DNA of 64,000 nucleotides from Cyanidiococcus yangmingshanensis (GCA_013995675.1 VWRR01000009.1:248001-312000), one strand, 5' to 3'. Numbered from the stretch's first letter, positions 20,742 through 32,071 are shown. Numbers and translations are program-made. Notes: generated by a model not told the origin, from the letters alone.

Positions 20742-21671
20742 CTATGAGCATATGCGACGCCACTGTCTACCGCGCGCTTCGGGCACCACGATCGGGATCA
20801 GTGAAGCACCATTGGTATTTTGGTCATCAGCAAGTGCAACAACGAAACCTTCGTGAGTCGCATGGGCGCCCCAGGCGACACTGTCACTGCGCACAGCAAT
20901 AAAGGCTCCACGACAGACTCGGCCAGTGCGTTCACGATACGACTGTACCCGTTGTATGGCCTCTTCGCAAGCTTTCTGGGGGTCGAGGCCATTCCGCATG
21001 AGCTCCACGATCAAGTGAGTCGGACAGAGACGCATCAGTTCATCGCCATCGCCAGTAGCCACTGCAGCGCCTACGCTCGGGTCGCAGAACAGGCCACCTC
21101 CAGGCAGCGGAGAGTCGCCTACTCGACCCGGATATTTGAACGGGTATCCCGAAGTGGCACAGCCTGCTGCTATGCCGCCGTCGTTTCGGACCGCGATCAT
21201 GCCCACAGTGTCGTGTGACTCGGACGGGCGCGTTTCGAAGGTGCCGCTGCGGTACTCCGACAGACGCTGCACAGCGTGCTCCGTCAACAGGTCCGGATCC
21301 GGCAAGGGCCTCTCGCCGAGAACCTCCTGCGCAAAGCGCACCGCCCCAGTGCCTGCCAGTGCCGTATGCACGCTGTGTTCGAGGACTCCACGAGCGATCC
21401 CGATCGCGCTGCGGAAGCCCCGCAACGCGAGAACAGCCCCGAACCGCGTTCCATCAGTAATGGCAGCATCAAGTTCCAGCTCTCCAGATGAGTTTGGCAG
21501 ACCACCATACCCGACAGAGGTTACAGTGGGATCAACCTCCACCGCTTGAATACCTGCAGTAACTGCGTCCAGCGGCGACGTACCTTGCTGCAGCAGGCGG
21601 AAACAACACTCTGTACCGCCTCTAGAAAACTCCCACGTCGCAATTGCCAGTGAACCGGGACCGACTCTCAT
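20742..21671 (-). CDS. N4-(beta-N-acetylglucosaminyl)-L-asparaginase (aspartylglucosaminidase)
   Basis: An Ntn-hydrolase of 309 residues. The autocleavage site and nucleophile Thr155 are in SHDTVGMIAV. It is followed by GGIAAGCATSG, the PGRVGDSPLPGGG substrate loop and ATGDGDELMR, which point to aspartylglucosaminidase rather than plain plant-type asparaginase. The enzyme hydrolyses the bond between GlcNAc and Asn when N-glycoproteins are degraded in the lysosome or vacuole. The precursor self-cleaves into alpha and beta chains at Asp154-Thr155. No signal peptide is visible at this start, which is unusual for a vacuolar enzyme. A targeting sequence may be missing or in an unrecognised exon. 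Confidence 0.88.
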   Translation of the reverse strand: MRVGPGSLAIATWEFSRGGTECCFRLLQQGTSPLDAVTAGIQAVEVDPTVTSVGYGGLPNSSGELELDAAITDGTRFGAVLALRGFRSAIGIARGVLEHSVHTALAGTGAVRFAQEVLGERPLPDPDLLTEHAVQRLSEYRSGTFETRPSESHDTVGMIAVRNDGGIAAGCATSGYPFKYPGRVGDSPLPGGGLFCDPSVGAAVATGDGDELMRLCPTHLIVELMRNGLDPQKACEEAIQRVQSYRERTGRVCRGAFIAVRSDSVAWGAHATHEGFVVALADDQNTNGASLIPIVVPEARGRQWRRICS

Positions 21672-21929
21672 GAAGAAAGCAACTTTGCCGTGTCAACTGC
21701 AAGAGCATCAAACAAAAACTACGCGGTAGCCATTAAACAAGAACCTTGTACGCTTTCGGTTGCTACCAACCAACCGTTTGTGCTGCTCCAGTATTTGGTT
21801 GAGGCGTAGAATCCTGCGAATCTAATAATTCATTTTCACTCGTTTTCTCAGCAACGTTCAACACGTGCTTAGTAGTTCGACTCCATAAGTATTTGTTCTG
21901 CTTCACATAGAGTCCTGTCTAGGAACAGC

Positions 21930-23333
21930 ATGTACAACGTACGAGAATTCATATATTTTTTACTTGTTGTGATAGTAGCGGTGGGGGCTATGGGACCGGC
22001 CTCCTCAGTTGGCTCCGCTGGAGAGCTGCGGACGATCCCGTTGAGCAAACGGCGCCTGCAGGTCGCGGAGTTGCGCTCTGCAGCGAATCGTTATTACAGG
22101 CATGCTGGTGGTGATGGCCACAGACACAGGGAGACGTCGACGGGGCAAGTCTCGTTGCACACGCTGGCTCGAGCGGTGGTGGAGGAGCCGCTCCAAGGCG
22201 ACCTGCTTCCGCTGGGGGAGTACTATGCGGTTCTGGGCGTGGATGGTCAAGTCATCGACGTCCAAATCGATACTGGTAGCTCAAATCTTGCCTTTGCGGT
22301 CTCCCGCTGCGCGGACTGTCCGCCTAGCGACGGCATTATTCATCTTAGTCACTGGAACGAAACGAGCGTGCCTTGTTCAGACCAGAGCATATGTCTGCCA
22401 GCAACATGCAGCGGGCTCTGCGGAGGATGCTCGTATGAGACCCAAGCATGTTGTTCATTCCTTGACCCAAGCTCCTGTGGCATGACGCTTATGTATGGCG
22501 ACGGATCATTCGTGCTGGGAGCACTTCATCGGGGCAAAGTCAGTCTGCCTGCGGTGAACATCACAGTGCAGCGAGCCTTCTTCACGGCAATTCTTTATGA
22601 TTCGAGTACATTCGAGCGTCCCAAGGTAGGCGGAATCTGGGGCCTAGCGTACGAAGCAGCGGCGTGCTCTCCGTCGTGCCCCACACCTTTGTTCGATAGC
22701 ATGGTGAAGCAGGGCCTTGTACCGCGGAATGTTTTCAGTATCTGCTTATCGGACAAGGGCGGCGCCCTCATTCTTGGCGGAGAGGCAGATTCTCGTTATC
22801 GTTTGGGGCCGTACAGCTGGATCCCGATAATCTCTCAAAGCCCTCCTGTCTACTATGAGGTGAGCATCAAGGACTTTGAAGTTGGAGTTGGAGGCAGCAG
22901 TCTCAGTGCGTACATTGACAGCGCTATCTTTGACTCCGGGACGACGCTCCTTGCCATGGGTGACACCGCATTCACCGCAGTGATCAGCTCCATGAAGCGA
23001 GCAGTTTGCGCCGGGAACTCGAGTTTCTGTCATAGTCGTTTCTGGTCCGAGGCCCCCGCATGCACCGCATTATCGAGCTCCGCGCTTGCAAGTCTGCCAA
23101 ATATGACGATCACCTTCAAAAATGACGTGAAAATGGTTTTGGATCCGGATACATACCTAATCAAGGTCGAAGTTGGGGGCGAGCTGCTCTACTGCCTTGG
23201 GGTCGAGGGCATTCCCGGTCTCGGCTCGACGATCGTGCTCGGCGATGTCGTTCTCCGGCGGTACACGACTGTGTTCAATCGAGAGAACTCGTCAATCGGA
23301 TTCGCCCCGTCCGTTCCAGGATGTGGACATTGA
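21930..23333 (+). CDS. Secreted or vacuolar pepsin-type aspartic protease 1
   Basis: A 467-residue preproenzyme. Residues 8-26 form a signal peptide, followed by a basic propeptide. The catalytic aspartates are D114 in IDTGSSN and D335 in FDSGTTL, and the flap Tyr is in MYGDGSF (about 189). A Cys-rich insertion at about 127-183 (roughly 12 Cys, including CSGLCGGC and QACCS) lies between the first Asp and the flap, as in some protist and algal proteases of this clan. There is no C-terminal membrane anchor, so the product is probably secreted or vacuolar. A paralogue with the same insertion follows in tandem. The gene is intact. Confidence 0.88.
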   Translation: MYNVREFIYFLLVVIVAVGAMGPASSVGSAGELRTIPLSKRRLQVAELRSAANRYYRHAGGDGHRHRETSTGQVSLHTLARAVVEEPLQGDLLPLGEYYAVLGVDGQVIDVQIDTGSSNLAFAVSRCADCPPSDGIIHLSHWNETSVPCSDQSICLPATCSGLCGGCSYETQACCSFLDPSSCGMTLMYGDGSFVLGALHRGKVSLPAVNITVQRAFFTAILYDSSTFERPKVGGIWGLAYEAAACSPSCPTPLFDSMVKQGLVPRNVFSICLSDKGGALILGGEADSRYRLGPYSWIPIISQSPPVYYEVSIKDFEVGVGGSSLSAYIDSAIFDSGTTLLAMGDTAFTAVISSMKRAVCAGNSSFCHSRFWSEAPACTALSSSALASLPNMTITFKNDVKMVLDPDTYLIKVEVGGELLYCLGVEGIPGLGSTIVLGDVVLRRYTTVFNRENSSIGFAPSVPGCGH

Positions 23334-24073
23334 ATGTTTACATTGTTGTTACCACCGTTGCGGCGTCGTTTGATTCACTACAATGTAAAACGGAACGGCA
23401 AACATAAAGTAGCTCCTTACGGGGCCCAGGGCTGAGAACAGTAAACCACTGCTGCGAATCTGCGACTACAGCTGGGTCGAGGAAAGCGCCCATACCAGAA
23501 GCAAACGGATCGACGGGTAGAAACATGACTATTTGAGATTCCTTAGAGCGCCAGCTGCAGACAGGCGACGGGTCCCTTCGCTCAAACGCATCACAGATGC
23601 CATGGCAGACCATTACGTGGTTGAATGACGAGATTCATACCGAGGCATGGAAACGGGTTTTCTCGGAACGTATGAGCAAGGCCAGTTGAATGCGCTGATC
23701 CTGCGCCACTGTCCCGCCATGAACGGTTGATTGGGAGCTTGTCGTGATTCGAACCGCAAAGGTCTCGTCTATGCTGCTGTATTTCTACGCGAGAACCATC
23801 TAGAGTTCCCATTGAGGCTTATTCGTTCGATTATTTCCGCATAAACACTCGTGCTAGAAAGCGTAGGTGTAAGAACTCGGGAAGCGATTCAGGGCGTTGT
23901 CGCGTGTGCTGTCCAAACCAGCGCGCGAACGTTCGAGTTTATTTCTCCTTGCACACGACGTGCTCGCGCTCTTTGCGACTCGGTAGGGACGCTGAAGCGC
24001 TGACAGTTTTTCTTAACGCTTAAGCTGAAGTTAGTGTCATCAGTTCAGCGATCCTCGAGGATATACGGGCAAC
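23334..24073. other. Spacer between tandem protease genes
   Basis: About 740 bp separating two paralogous aspartic protease genes in the same orientation. It should hold the terminator of the first and the promoter of the second. No other gene is supported. Confidence 0.45.
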
Positions 24074-25769
24074 ATGTTGGTTAGGAGGCGTTGGAACGAG
24101 CGCGAAGTGATTCTACGAACTGCACTGTCGTTGGTGCTGGTTGTCTCGCTAGGATGGTTTCTCGTGGCGGGAGCGGCAGCAGACTCTTCTCAGGGTATTC
24201 TTCTTCGGCTCGAGAAAAGACCGGCTACAGTTGGAAGGATATATGCGGCACCACGGCGGCATGGAGAGCTCGCCCTTCAGATGGGGCTCGCGTCGCCGTC
24301 AGACGGTCGCAACCGTGGCGTGCCGGGGGAGCTGCCGGTGAACCCGCTAGCAGGCGGCATCGTGAACGTCGGTGAGTACTACGTGGCGATATCGGTTGAT
24401 AACCAAACTGTCCACGTCCAGATTGACACGGGAAGCACTGCAATTGCGTTTCCCTTGCGTCAGTGTAAAAACTGCCTCAAGGGAGACCGCCGCGTGAACT
24501 TATCGAACCCAGATGCGACTCGCATTCTCTGTACGAACGCCTCGATATGCAAACCGTCTTCTTGCAACAGCCTGTGCGGCGCCTGTTCCGTGTCGACCAG
24601 AGCCTGTTGCTCGCCAGTCGATACAAAAGCTTGCGGCTTTCGGCTCGTTTACGGCGACGGGAGTTTTGCGATTGGTGCGTTGCATGTCGGTCGCCTTACG
24701 CTGACAGAAACAGGACTGTCTGTCTACCCCGCGTACTTTGGGGGCATCCTACTGGATTCCTCTTCATTTGAGCACACAGATGTGGACGGCATCTGGGGAT
24801 TAGCCTACCCAACGCTTGCATGCAATCCATCGTGCGTCCCGCCTGTCTTCGACAGCCATGGTACGCACGGGCGTTGTCCCTCGAGACATGTTTACGTTAT
24901 GCTTGACAGACACCGCCGGGGCGCTCGTGCTCGGCGGAGCGGCAGGACCCGAAATGCGCAAAAACGACTATGCCTGGGTGCCAATGACCCATCGGGCTGT
25001 ACGCACGTACTACGAGGTGGGCGTGGAATCCATCAAATTCGGCCCCAGTGAAACCTCTGTACTGCCAGAGGTCCGATCGGCAATCGTTGACTCCGGCACG
25101 ACGCTCATTGTTATTAGCTCGAGATCTTTCGGGACGCTTCGAGAGTACCTGCAGTCGCGTTACTGCGATCAGGTGCCGGGCTTGTGTGGTGAGAAGACGT
25201 GGCTCGAAACTGGCCGCTGCGCCACGTTAAGTGACGCACATATCGCTCGGTTGCCGCCTATTACGGTCCAACTCACAGGAGGCGTCGAACTGAGAATTCC
25301 CCCGGACATGTACATGCTTCGTGCCCAAATGCGGGGCCAAATGTTTCGCTGTTTCGGCATTCAGCATGTGACCGGGGACCTCGTCGATGGACGCATTATC
25401 CTAGGTGATACATTCATGCGCGCATATGTGACTGTATTTGATCGAGAGAATTCTCGCATCGGCTTTGCAGCAGCAGCAGAAAACTGTGGTATGCCGGCTG
25501 TTCGCGGCAACGGGGTGTTGTATACCCTGCCGAATGCGACGGGTGTTCAGCCGAAGCAATCGGGGCAGACCAAGCAGTTCACTGTTTTCGGCTATTCGAT
25601 CTCGCGAGTGGCGGCGGAAATAATCGTTCTGGTCCTGCTTCTGGCAGCTGTGGCGCTCGTTGTCACCGCAATCTTTCGTTGCGTCCGGTCTCGGCACCCG
25701 GCTGCAGGAAATGGAACGTCTGAATCCCACGCGGACGGATCACAAACTGCACTGCTCTCGAACGTCTAA
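24074..25769 (+). CDS. Membrane-anchored aspartic protease 2, one +1 frame break
   Basis: A tandem paralogue of the preceding protease with signal peptide (hydrophobic core at about 17-34), IDTGSTAIAF, the same Cys-rich insertion, VYGDGSF and, in the second frame, VDSGTTLIVI. After the protease domain it gains a transmembrane helix (EIIVLVLLLAAVALVVTAIF) and a short basic tail, so it should be anchored in the plasma membrane or an endomembrane. The frame changes near 24855-24860: the paralogue reads Phe-Asp-Ser-Met-Val across this point, while here one extra base sits between the Ser and Met codons. The first frame then stops at 25051. Both halves are otherwise well preserved. Sequence error or a very recent lesion is likely. 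Confidence 0.85.
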
Positions 25770-26851
25770 AGTTCCAGACCGTGACCCTGTGTATGAGCCT
25801 CGAAGAGACGCAACGCTGCACGCCTGCCGTGCGATGCTGTGACCTGCCAGAGAGCGACCGGCAACATCGCAGATGCAGTCTGCTCTAGTGGCTTTCGATT
25901 CAGCCTACTTGACGCGTTCAAGATTGATGCGACGCCGATATTCTGGGTCTGGTCGCGGCCTCCCCGGTGCGACGCCATTTCCCCCCCGCTCAGAGTGCTC
26001 TCCTGGGAGTTGCACAAAATTAGCTCAATGTGGCGTTCCCGGTAATTGAAATATGCCTGTGAAAGGGTCCACACCAAGAATGGTCGAGCGAGATGCACCA
26101 AAGTGCGCCGCATCGCTCTCGGATGAATAACGTCAACCCACTCAGCGGATGGTCTATTTCGCACAGCAGCACGGGAACTCTATCGTTCATCGACTGGACC
26201 TGTGCATCCAAGCAAGTTTAAGCGCATGACCACAAAGATCGTCCCTAATCCAGCCGGAGAGGATAGGCTGAAATGAGCGCTTCCAGAGACACGTTCACGA
26301 TTCCACGGCAGTTCGTTTCTTCATCCAACCGGCCATCTTGGTGCAACTGGTTCGGGACGATGCGATATCGAAGCGTTTGCATTGGGAACCTACTAGGTCG
26401 ATCCTCAAGCACCTATTTCATCGATGGTTTCCGAGTGAGTTTCTACCAAATGTGGCACGATTCCCGATTTGGCTGATCTGCGTCGAAATACACGTCCATG
26501 CAGTGTCGAAAATAAGCAATCATGCGTGTTCCCATCACGCGAATGCGTGCATGCTGATCGACGCGGGAAGCGCTCCACGCGAATACACGTCCATGCAGTG
26601 TCGAAAATAAGCAATCATGCGTGCATGCTCTTGTGCACGCATCGGGAGATGTGCATGTCCTCAGAGAGTCGAACTCTTCATTTTTGTGTTCTTCTAGTAG
26701 AGGCGCTGAATGGGCCCAAGGTAAAGTGCTCGAAACCCCTTTCTATTCGTGAAATCCTTTTGCGGAACTGGGAAGCTCTGGGCTCGCTATCTTTGTCAGA
26801 TATCCAGTTCAGGTTCTTGGGGACAACCCGTATCACTATTATTCGACATCC
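25770..26851. other. Spacer with a 42-bp direct repeat
   Basis: About 1.1 kb between protease 2 and MSH5. Apart from the direct repeat listed separately, only short ORFs without motifs are present. Confidence 0.4.
26487..26623. repeat. 42-bp direct repeat, two copies
   Basis: Two copies of a 42-bp sequence at 26487-26528 and 26582-26623, 95 bp apart, starting with AATACACGTCCATG and ending in CAATCATGCGTG. The sequence around them is rich in GCATGC-type palindromes. There are no flanking coding features, and the meaning is unknown. Confidence 0.7.
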
Positions 26852-29499
26852 ATGAGCTCTGGTAATCCATTCTCTGATGGGATAAACCTTCCTGCTACAG
26901 CTGAGGAGGAGACGTTCGTGATGACGATCGCTCGGCAACAGCGCGTCGGAATCGCCTGGTGCACTGCCGGATCTTGGGCAATTCGATATTGCGAAATAGC
27001 GGACTCTGTGCCGTTTCTGGGGCTCGAGCGCACACTCAAGGCCATTGAACCAAGTCTCATACTGACTGCGTCAAACGCTAGCGACGAGCTCAAGGCGATG
27101 CTGCTTCGCGTTGGTACACCAGCAGCTGCAGGAACCCCGCCCAGTGAGACACATGAGTTCGATGCTTTCCCCTCAGAGAAACTCCTGTTGACTGGATGCA
27201 GAGGCGGCGGTAGCCCAGAGCTCATGACAGGGCCCAATCCGCTTGTATTTGTCCGGGCAGAGGAGCTCACACCCGAGAGGATCAACGCGACCATCCGGGT
27301 GTGGCGGAATATCGAGCGATCTGACGCATGTCGTGGCCTCACAGTGGACTCCCGACTGCCGGCGGCTGCGCGCGAACACTGAACCGCTGGACGAGCAGGG
27401 CCCTGTCGCTCGAACCTGTTTCGCCGCATTGTTATCGTTTCTGACCTCGAGATGTGGCGTAGAGCTCAAGGATATACGCGCCGAACCTTTCCATCCCGAT
27501 CATCTGGGCATTGCGCCGATGAGTTTGCTGCAGGAACTGAGGGTGCTTCCGCAGAGGCGACCCGAAACCAAAGGGCATGTCACTGATCACTCGAACAGTC
27601 TCACCCTCTTACACATTATTGGTGGTTTTGCGACCTCGACGGCCGGCCAACGGAAGGCACGTGAGGTTCTCGTCCAACCTCTCTGCGATCCCGAGCGCAT
27701 CAATCGGCGCCTGGACGTCATCCAAGCTTTTATGGATGCCCTCAATGGGCTGGATCTGGCAACAATCAAGAGGCTCCTGCGAACGATCCACGACCCTCAG
27801 CGCCACTGGAGACGCTTGGTCGCAGGTGCGGCCACCGCAGAGGACTGGCGAGCTCTTCGCGCCTCCGCCCTCGCAATGGCAGAGCTGTTCGGCGGGTTCC
27901 CAGCGCTCATCCAACAAGCTCTCCTCACGTGGGATGCACCAACGCCTTATTCTCATGAGGTGAACGATGAAACAGCCATCGTGCTCGAGCCGGACTGGTA
28001 CGCGAGCACCGCGGCAAGAATCGAGAACTGCATCGACTTGGACGCCTCGACAGCGTCCTGGCAGCCATCGGTCAAGAACGGTTTCGACAAAAGCTTGGAC
28101 AGTATGCGTTTGGCCTTGGCTTCTCTGGACGCATTTCTCGATAACGTTGCCGTGTCGGAGAAGACCCAATTTTTCCAGTCAAGTACCGTGGAGCGTTCAT
28201 TGCGTGTGCTCTTCTATCCACGTATGGGCTACGTAATCCAAATACCACGAACGGACGCTGCGCAACTCGAGCTTGATGGCTCCATTGAGCAGGTCTTGGA
28301 GACCAATACCGATGTCTTCCTCAAGAATGATCGAATGCGTCAACTTGATGAGGAGCTCGGCGACTTGCCTGGAGCCATCGCGGATCTCGAGAAACACATC
28401 ATTCGGAGCCTTGAGGCCGCGACCATACCCGCCATGCCTGCGCTCTGTCGGGCATGCGATCTCATCGCCGAATTAGACTGCTGGCTGGCATTCGCTCAGG
28501 CGGCGCTTCGCTTCGGATGGACACGTCCGGAAATCCATGACAGAGCATCCGATATTCACATCGACATCGTGAATGGGCGCCACCCAATCGTCGAGCTCAC
28601 CATCGAGTCCTTCGTTCCAAACACCATCACGCTAAAACGGGGTGACGTGTGCGTCGTGACCGGGCCCAACGCCAGTGGCAAGAGCGTCTTTCTTCGCCAG
28701 ATTGCCATCGTTGCACACATGGCGCAAGTGGGGTCCTTCGTGCCGGCTCAAGAGGCCCGCATCGGTGTCACCGACAGGATATTTACTCGCGTCAAGAGCT
28801 TCGATTCCACTGGCAACGAGAGGTCAACGTTCATGAATGATTGCGTGCCAAATGGCTCAGCTGCTCAGGTACTCTACGCCCATCTCTCTCGCCATCATCG
28901 ACGAATTCGGCAAAGGTACTTCCGATGAGGATGGGCGGGCGCTGGTTGCAGCGACTCTCCATGAACTGTCCACCAGTGTATCGAGACATACTACCGTCCT
29001 GTTCGCCACACATTTTCACGAGGTTACCAAAGCCCTTTGCGCTCAGCTGCCGACGAATAGCAAAATCCGCTTCTTCTCGCTCAAGGTTCTGATCCATGAG
29101 GCTGACCTCGGCAACGAGGCACCCTCTCAAGCACATGATGTGCGACTGACTCCATTGTACAAACTGGCGGAGGGTTCCCTCTGCCAAGACTCGTACGCGA
29201 TCGCTTGCGCCCGTTCTAACGGAATGCCTCAGTGTATCCTGTCCCGCGCATTCGAGATCCGTCGCTTTCTCCACGCGCGTCATGAGGCTCAGGAGGCAGC
29301 CTCAGAATCCGTTCCCATATTGTGCATACCAACAGGAGAAACTTGGCTCGGGAGGCGTCGCGAGCGCCTATCGAAAATCGTTCACAAGCTCGCCGAAGTA
29401 GCCAGTGCGCTCAATGAACCCAAGAACTCATCGAAAGATCCTCACATCGTTGACGAGGTGGAGCATCTGCTGCGAATGGTTGGGTGCGGATCCATTTGA
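26852..29499 (+). CDS. MSH5: MutS homologue MSH5 (meiotic crossover factor), two +1 frame breaks
   Basis: About 882 codons, close to the 830 typical of MSH5. As in MSH5, there is no mismatch-binding domain I. The N-terminus (TIARQQRVGIAWCTAGSWAI) matches the connector domain, then come the core (GVELKD, LLHIIGGFATSTAGQRKARE) and the ATPase with Walker A GPNASGKSVFLRQIA. The GSFVPAQEARIGVTDRIFTR block is diagnostic of MSH5 rather than MSH2/3/6. The last frame carries IIDEFGKGTSDEDGRAL and ATHFHEV. Continuous reading needs one base skipped at about 27350-27385 and one at about 28845-28860, both +1. MSH5 pairs with MSH4 to stabilise crossover intermediates in meiosis. I see no MSH4 here. Confidence 0.87.
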
Positions 29500-30762
29500 G
29501 GTCGAATAATGTTCCTGAACTTGAGATGAGGTATTCTGTGAGCCATAGACCTACGGCTTCTGCTGCGGTCATCACGAAAGACGCTAGCGCTTGCGCCAGA
29601 GGACCAGAGGCGACACGTTCTGAGCGCTTTAGTGCCTACCGTGCGCTAAACGTGCACCGCGTCACTCGAATGGCCCATGTGCACTGTTGTTGTACGGATG
29701 TGTCTTTTGTGGTTGCGGGCACCAAAGTTGCCTAACCTGCCTGTTCCCAGGAGGATGGACCACTCGGGCATTCAGACTACGGATCACAGGCGTTGCATTC
29801 GGAGAGGCTTTTCGGGAGCGAATGACGTCGCCCTCTTCGGAAAACACCATCTCTGATTGGAATTTGGACCACGGCTCACAGGGCTCGCATTCAGATAAGC
29901 TGTTCGAGAGAGACCATCGCGACCTTTTTCTCCAGGCGGTGTTCTCAAGGAGTCTACGACTTGCTAACGATGGTCGCTTTGGAGACATCAGACGACGAAA
30001 CCCTCCAAGTCAGTGCTGAGAAAAATTATCTCGGTCCGTCTCAGAAACCCTTTGGCAGTCTGGAGCGATAAAACGCCCCGGGAGCCTCTCGCAGTGGCAC
30101 AGTCGCAGCAGTCTCCTGGGGTTCTCGTCAGCAGAGGTCTTTCCGACTGGCGGGCCGGATCCGCTGCTCTCGTGCGCCTTCTAGCGGTACCATTGTTCGC
30201 ATTAAGAAAAAAAACTTGGTGCATCACGCGCACAGAGGTAGAAGTGAAAGTAACGCTTGAACTCTCGAGTCAGGTTGGAAACACGTCGTGTCGAAGTCCT
30301 CGGACCCGAGCTCAACAAACAACCAGTCACTGAGCACATCTACAAGCTGAACATCTATTTCAAAAAAAAGGGAATTCGAAGAGACAGCGTGCATTGAAAT
30401 CACAAAGGCACTCGTTTTGCGAAAAGCAGAACGCACCGTACCAAACTCCTGAGCAAGTCTTCAGAGACGCGCGGGCGCGACACGCTCCTGTCAAGCTTGC
30501 AGCTGCACGAGGAGAGACCAACCAAGGCAGGCGGTCAGCCAACGAAACAAACAAATACGCTTCAAAGCTCTTTGATACAAAACATAAACCAAGACAACTT
30601 CAAAATATACAAAAGCATCCAACGCCTCGCTGGCAGCCCGAGCACCGAGCGCGTTTCGGTGGACGGCACAGATTGGGACCAACATGGCTGGAAATCCGTT
30701 GGAGCTCTGGACGGAGGCGGCATTCTCTCTCCGTACAAGCACCACGGCAGACCCTTTCTCCT
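29500..30762. other. Spacer upstream of PGRMC-type gene
   Basis: About 1.26 kb. A reading at 29687-30019 has some protein-like character but no family match. The frame of the next gene is open upstream to 30394, but that extension is polar and precedes a good start, so I treat it as leader. Confidence 0.4.
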
Positions 30763-31251
30763 ATGGATGCGCTGGGACTCTGGCTGCTCCTTGGCGGGGG
30801 TGTTGTAGTGCTGGGGGCCCTTCGCCTCATGGGGAACCGTATCGAAGACCCCAGCGTGCAACCACCAGCGAGGCGAGTGGAACGCGCGCCGCCGCAGCTC
30901 TTCACCGCAGAGGAGCTCGCAAAGTACGACGGAACGAAGGGGCATCCTGTCTATGTTGCTGTGCAACCGCGTCCAAACGCGCGCGCCGAAGTCTTTGACG
31001 TAACACCTGCAATGTCTTTCTATGGACCGGGAGGTCCGTACTATGTTTTCGCAGGAAAAAATGCGAGCAGAGGCCTTGCCAAAATGAGCACTGACCCGTC
31101 CGAGGTCAGTGGCCCTCTCGAAGACCTCAGCGAGCACGAGAAAGAGACCCTTCACCAATGGTTCGAAAAGTTTTTCCAAAAATATGAAGTTGTAGGACAC
31201 CTCGGGGCTATGCCTCAGAGCACGGACAGCGAAGAGGGGAACCCGACGTGA
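30763..31251 (+). CDS. Membrane-associated progesterone receptor (PGRMC/DAP1) type cytochrome b5 domain protein
   Basis: Starting at the Met at 30763, the protein has 162 residues: an N-terminal membrane anchor (about 3-23, LGLWLLLGGGVVVLGAL), a Pro/Arg linker, then a cytochrome b5-like haem-binding domain of the MAPR type. Family signs are FTAEELAKYDGT, HPVYVAV, VFDVTPAMSFYGPGGPYYVF and GKNASRGLAKMS. The Tyr-based haem ligation typical of MAPR proteins is compatible with the Tyr in SFYGPGGPYYVF. Such proteins sit in the ER membrane and support cytochrome P450 and sterol metabolism. The longer frame from 30394 would add 123 basic residues before the anchor and is unlikely. Confidence 0.85.
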   Translation: MDALGLWLLLGGGVVVLGALRLMGNRIEDPSVQPPARRVERAPPQLFTAEELAKYDGTKGHPVYVAVQPRPNARAEVFDVTPAMSFYGPGGPYYVFAGKNASRGLAKMSTDPSEVSGPLEDLSEHEKETLHQWFEKFFQKYEVVGHLGAMPQSTDSEEGNPT

Positions 31252-31879
31252 GTCCCCTTGGGTTAGTCGGAACGACTCGGACTGCGCGTTGATGCACGAG
31301 ACAGCGTGTTGGTACTCAAGGCGGCCAACTTTTGCCGGAGACAAAGCACTCCGTTCGTGACTACGAGGGAGTTTGTAAACGTTTACGATTGTGGACCTGT
31401 CCCTAGTTTCTTCCGATAGGCCCCCGGCAAAAAGCCCCGCAAACCATAGGTCCTCTTTGCTGTCTGCAGCAGTATCGACCAGATGCCATCGGTTTCGGAA
31501 AAAACTTCATACGCAGACGCCCCTGGACGAGCTGCAGTTGAGTAGGCACGCAGCCGTGTTCTCCTACGATCAGGACCATGCTGTTCGTTCAGCGCCAGCA
31601 TAGAGAGCGACAAAGACTCGAGTCGGGGGCCAACCCTGGGGCGGCATCACTGCCTACACAGCAGTAGCAACAGCAGCAATAGTGTGCCATGAAAAGGATG
31701 AACCAAAGTGGCCGGACACAGCGCTGGCTCCCGGTGCGTACGCTTGTATACGCGTGCAGGCGTCAGACAGGACGGGCAGATTTGGCGAACCGGGACAAGT
31801 CTGTCTGAATACCGATCAGGACTGGAACCGTAAACTCAGCACCGCAGCAGTGATGCAGCGTTGGAGAAGCAAAAGCATG
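31252..31879. other. Spacer upstream of tRNA-Trp
   Basis: About 630 bp between the PGRMC-type gene and the tRNA 3' end. A 76-codon minus-strand ORF at 31383-31613 is not convincing. No repeats are seen. Confidence 0.4.
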
Positions 31880-31962
31880 TGAGGGACACCGGATTTGAAC
31901 CGATAACCTTTTGATAGACTCCGGGTCTGGAGTCAAACGCGCTACCGTTGCGCCAGCCCCCC
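31880..31962 (-). tRNA. tRNA-Trp (CCA) with an 11-nt anticodon-loop intron
   Basis: Read on the minus strand: acceptor GGGGGGC pairs with GTCCCTC (two G-U pairs), followed by discriminator A. The D arm is GCGC-AACGGTA-GCGC and the anticodon stem TTTGA/TCAAA. The anticodon loop is CTCCAG-A with anticodon CCA, and the T arm is ATCGG-TTCAAAT-CCGGT. Between loop position 37 and 38 lie 11 extra bases (ACCCGGAGTCT), the canonical place for a nuclear tRNA intron removed by the tRNA splicing endonuclease. The mature tRNA is 72 nt without CCA. A TTT tract for Pol III termination should follow 3' (below 31880), where only AAAAGC-type sequence (plus strand) is near. Confidence 0.92.
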
Positions 31963-32071
31963 AACGCTCACGTGATTGGCGCTCTAAATCAGCCTATAAA
32001 GACGTTTTTGGCTACGAATTGCGCGGGTCGCATGGGGCGAGATGCTGTCTCCACCGTTGCGTCCAGCGAGG

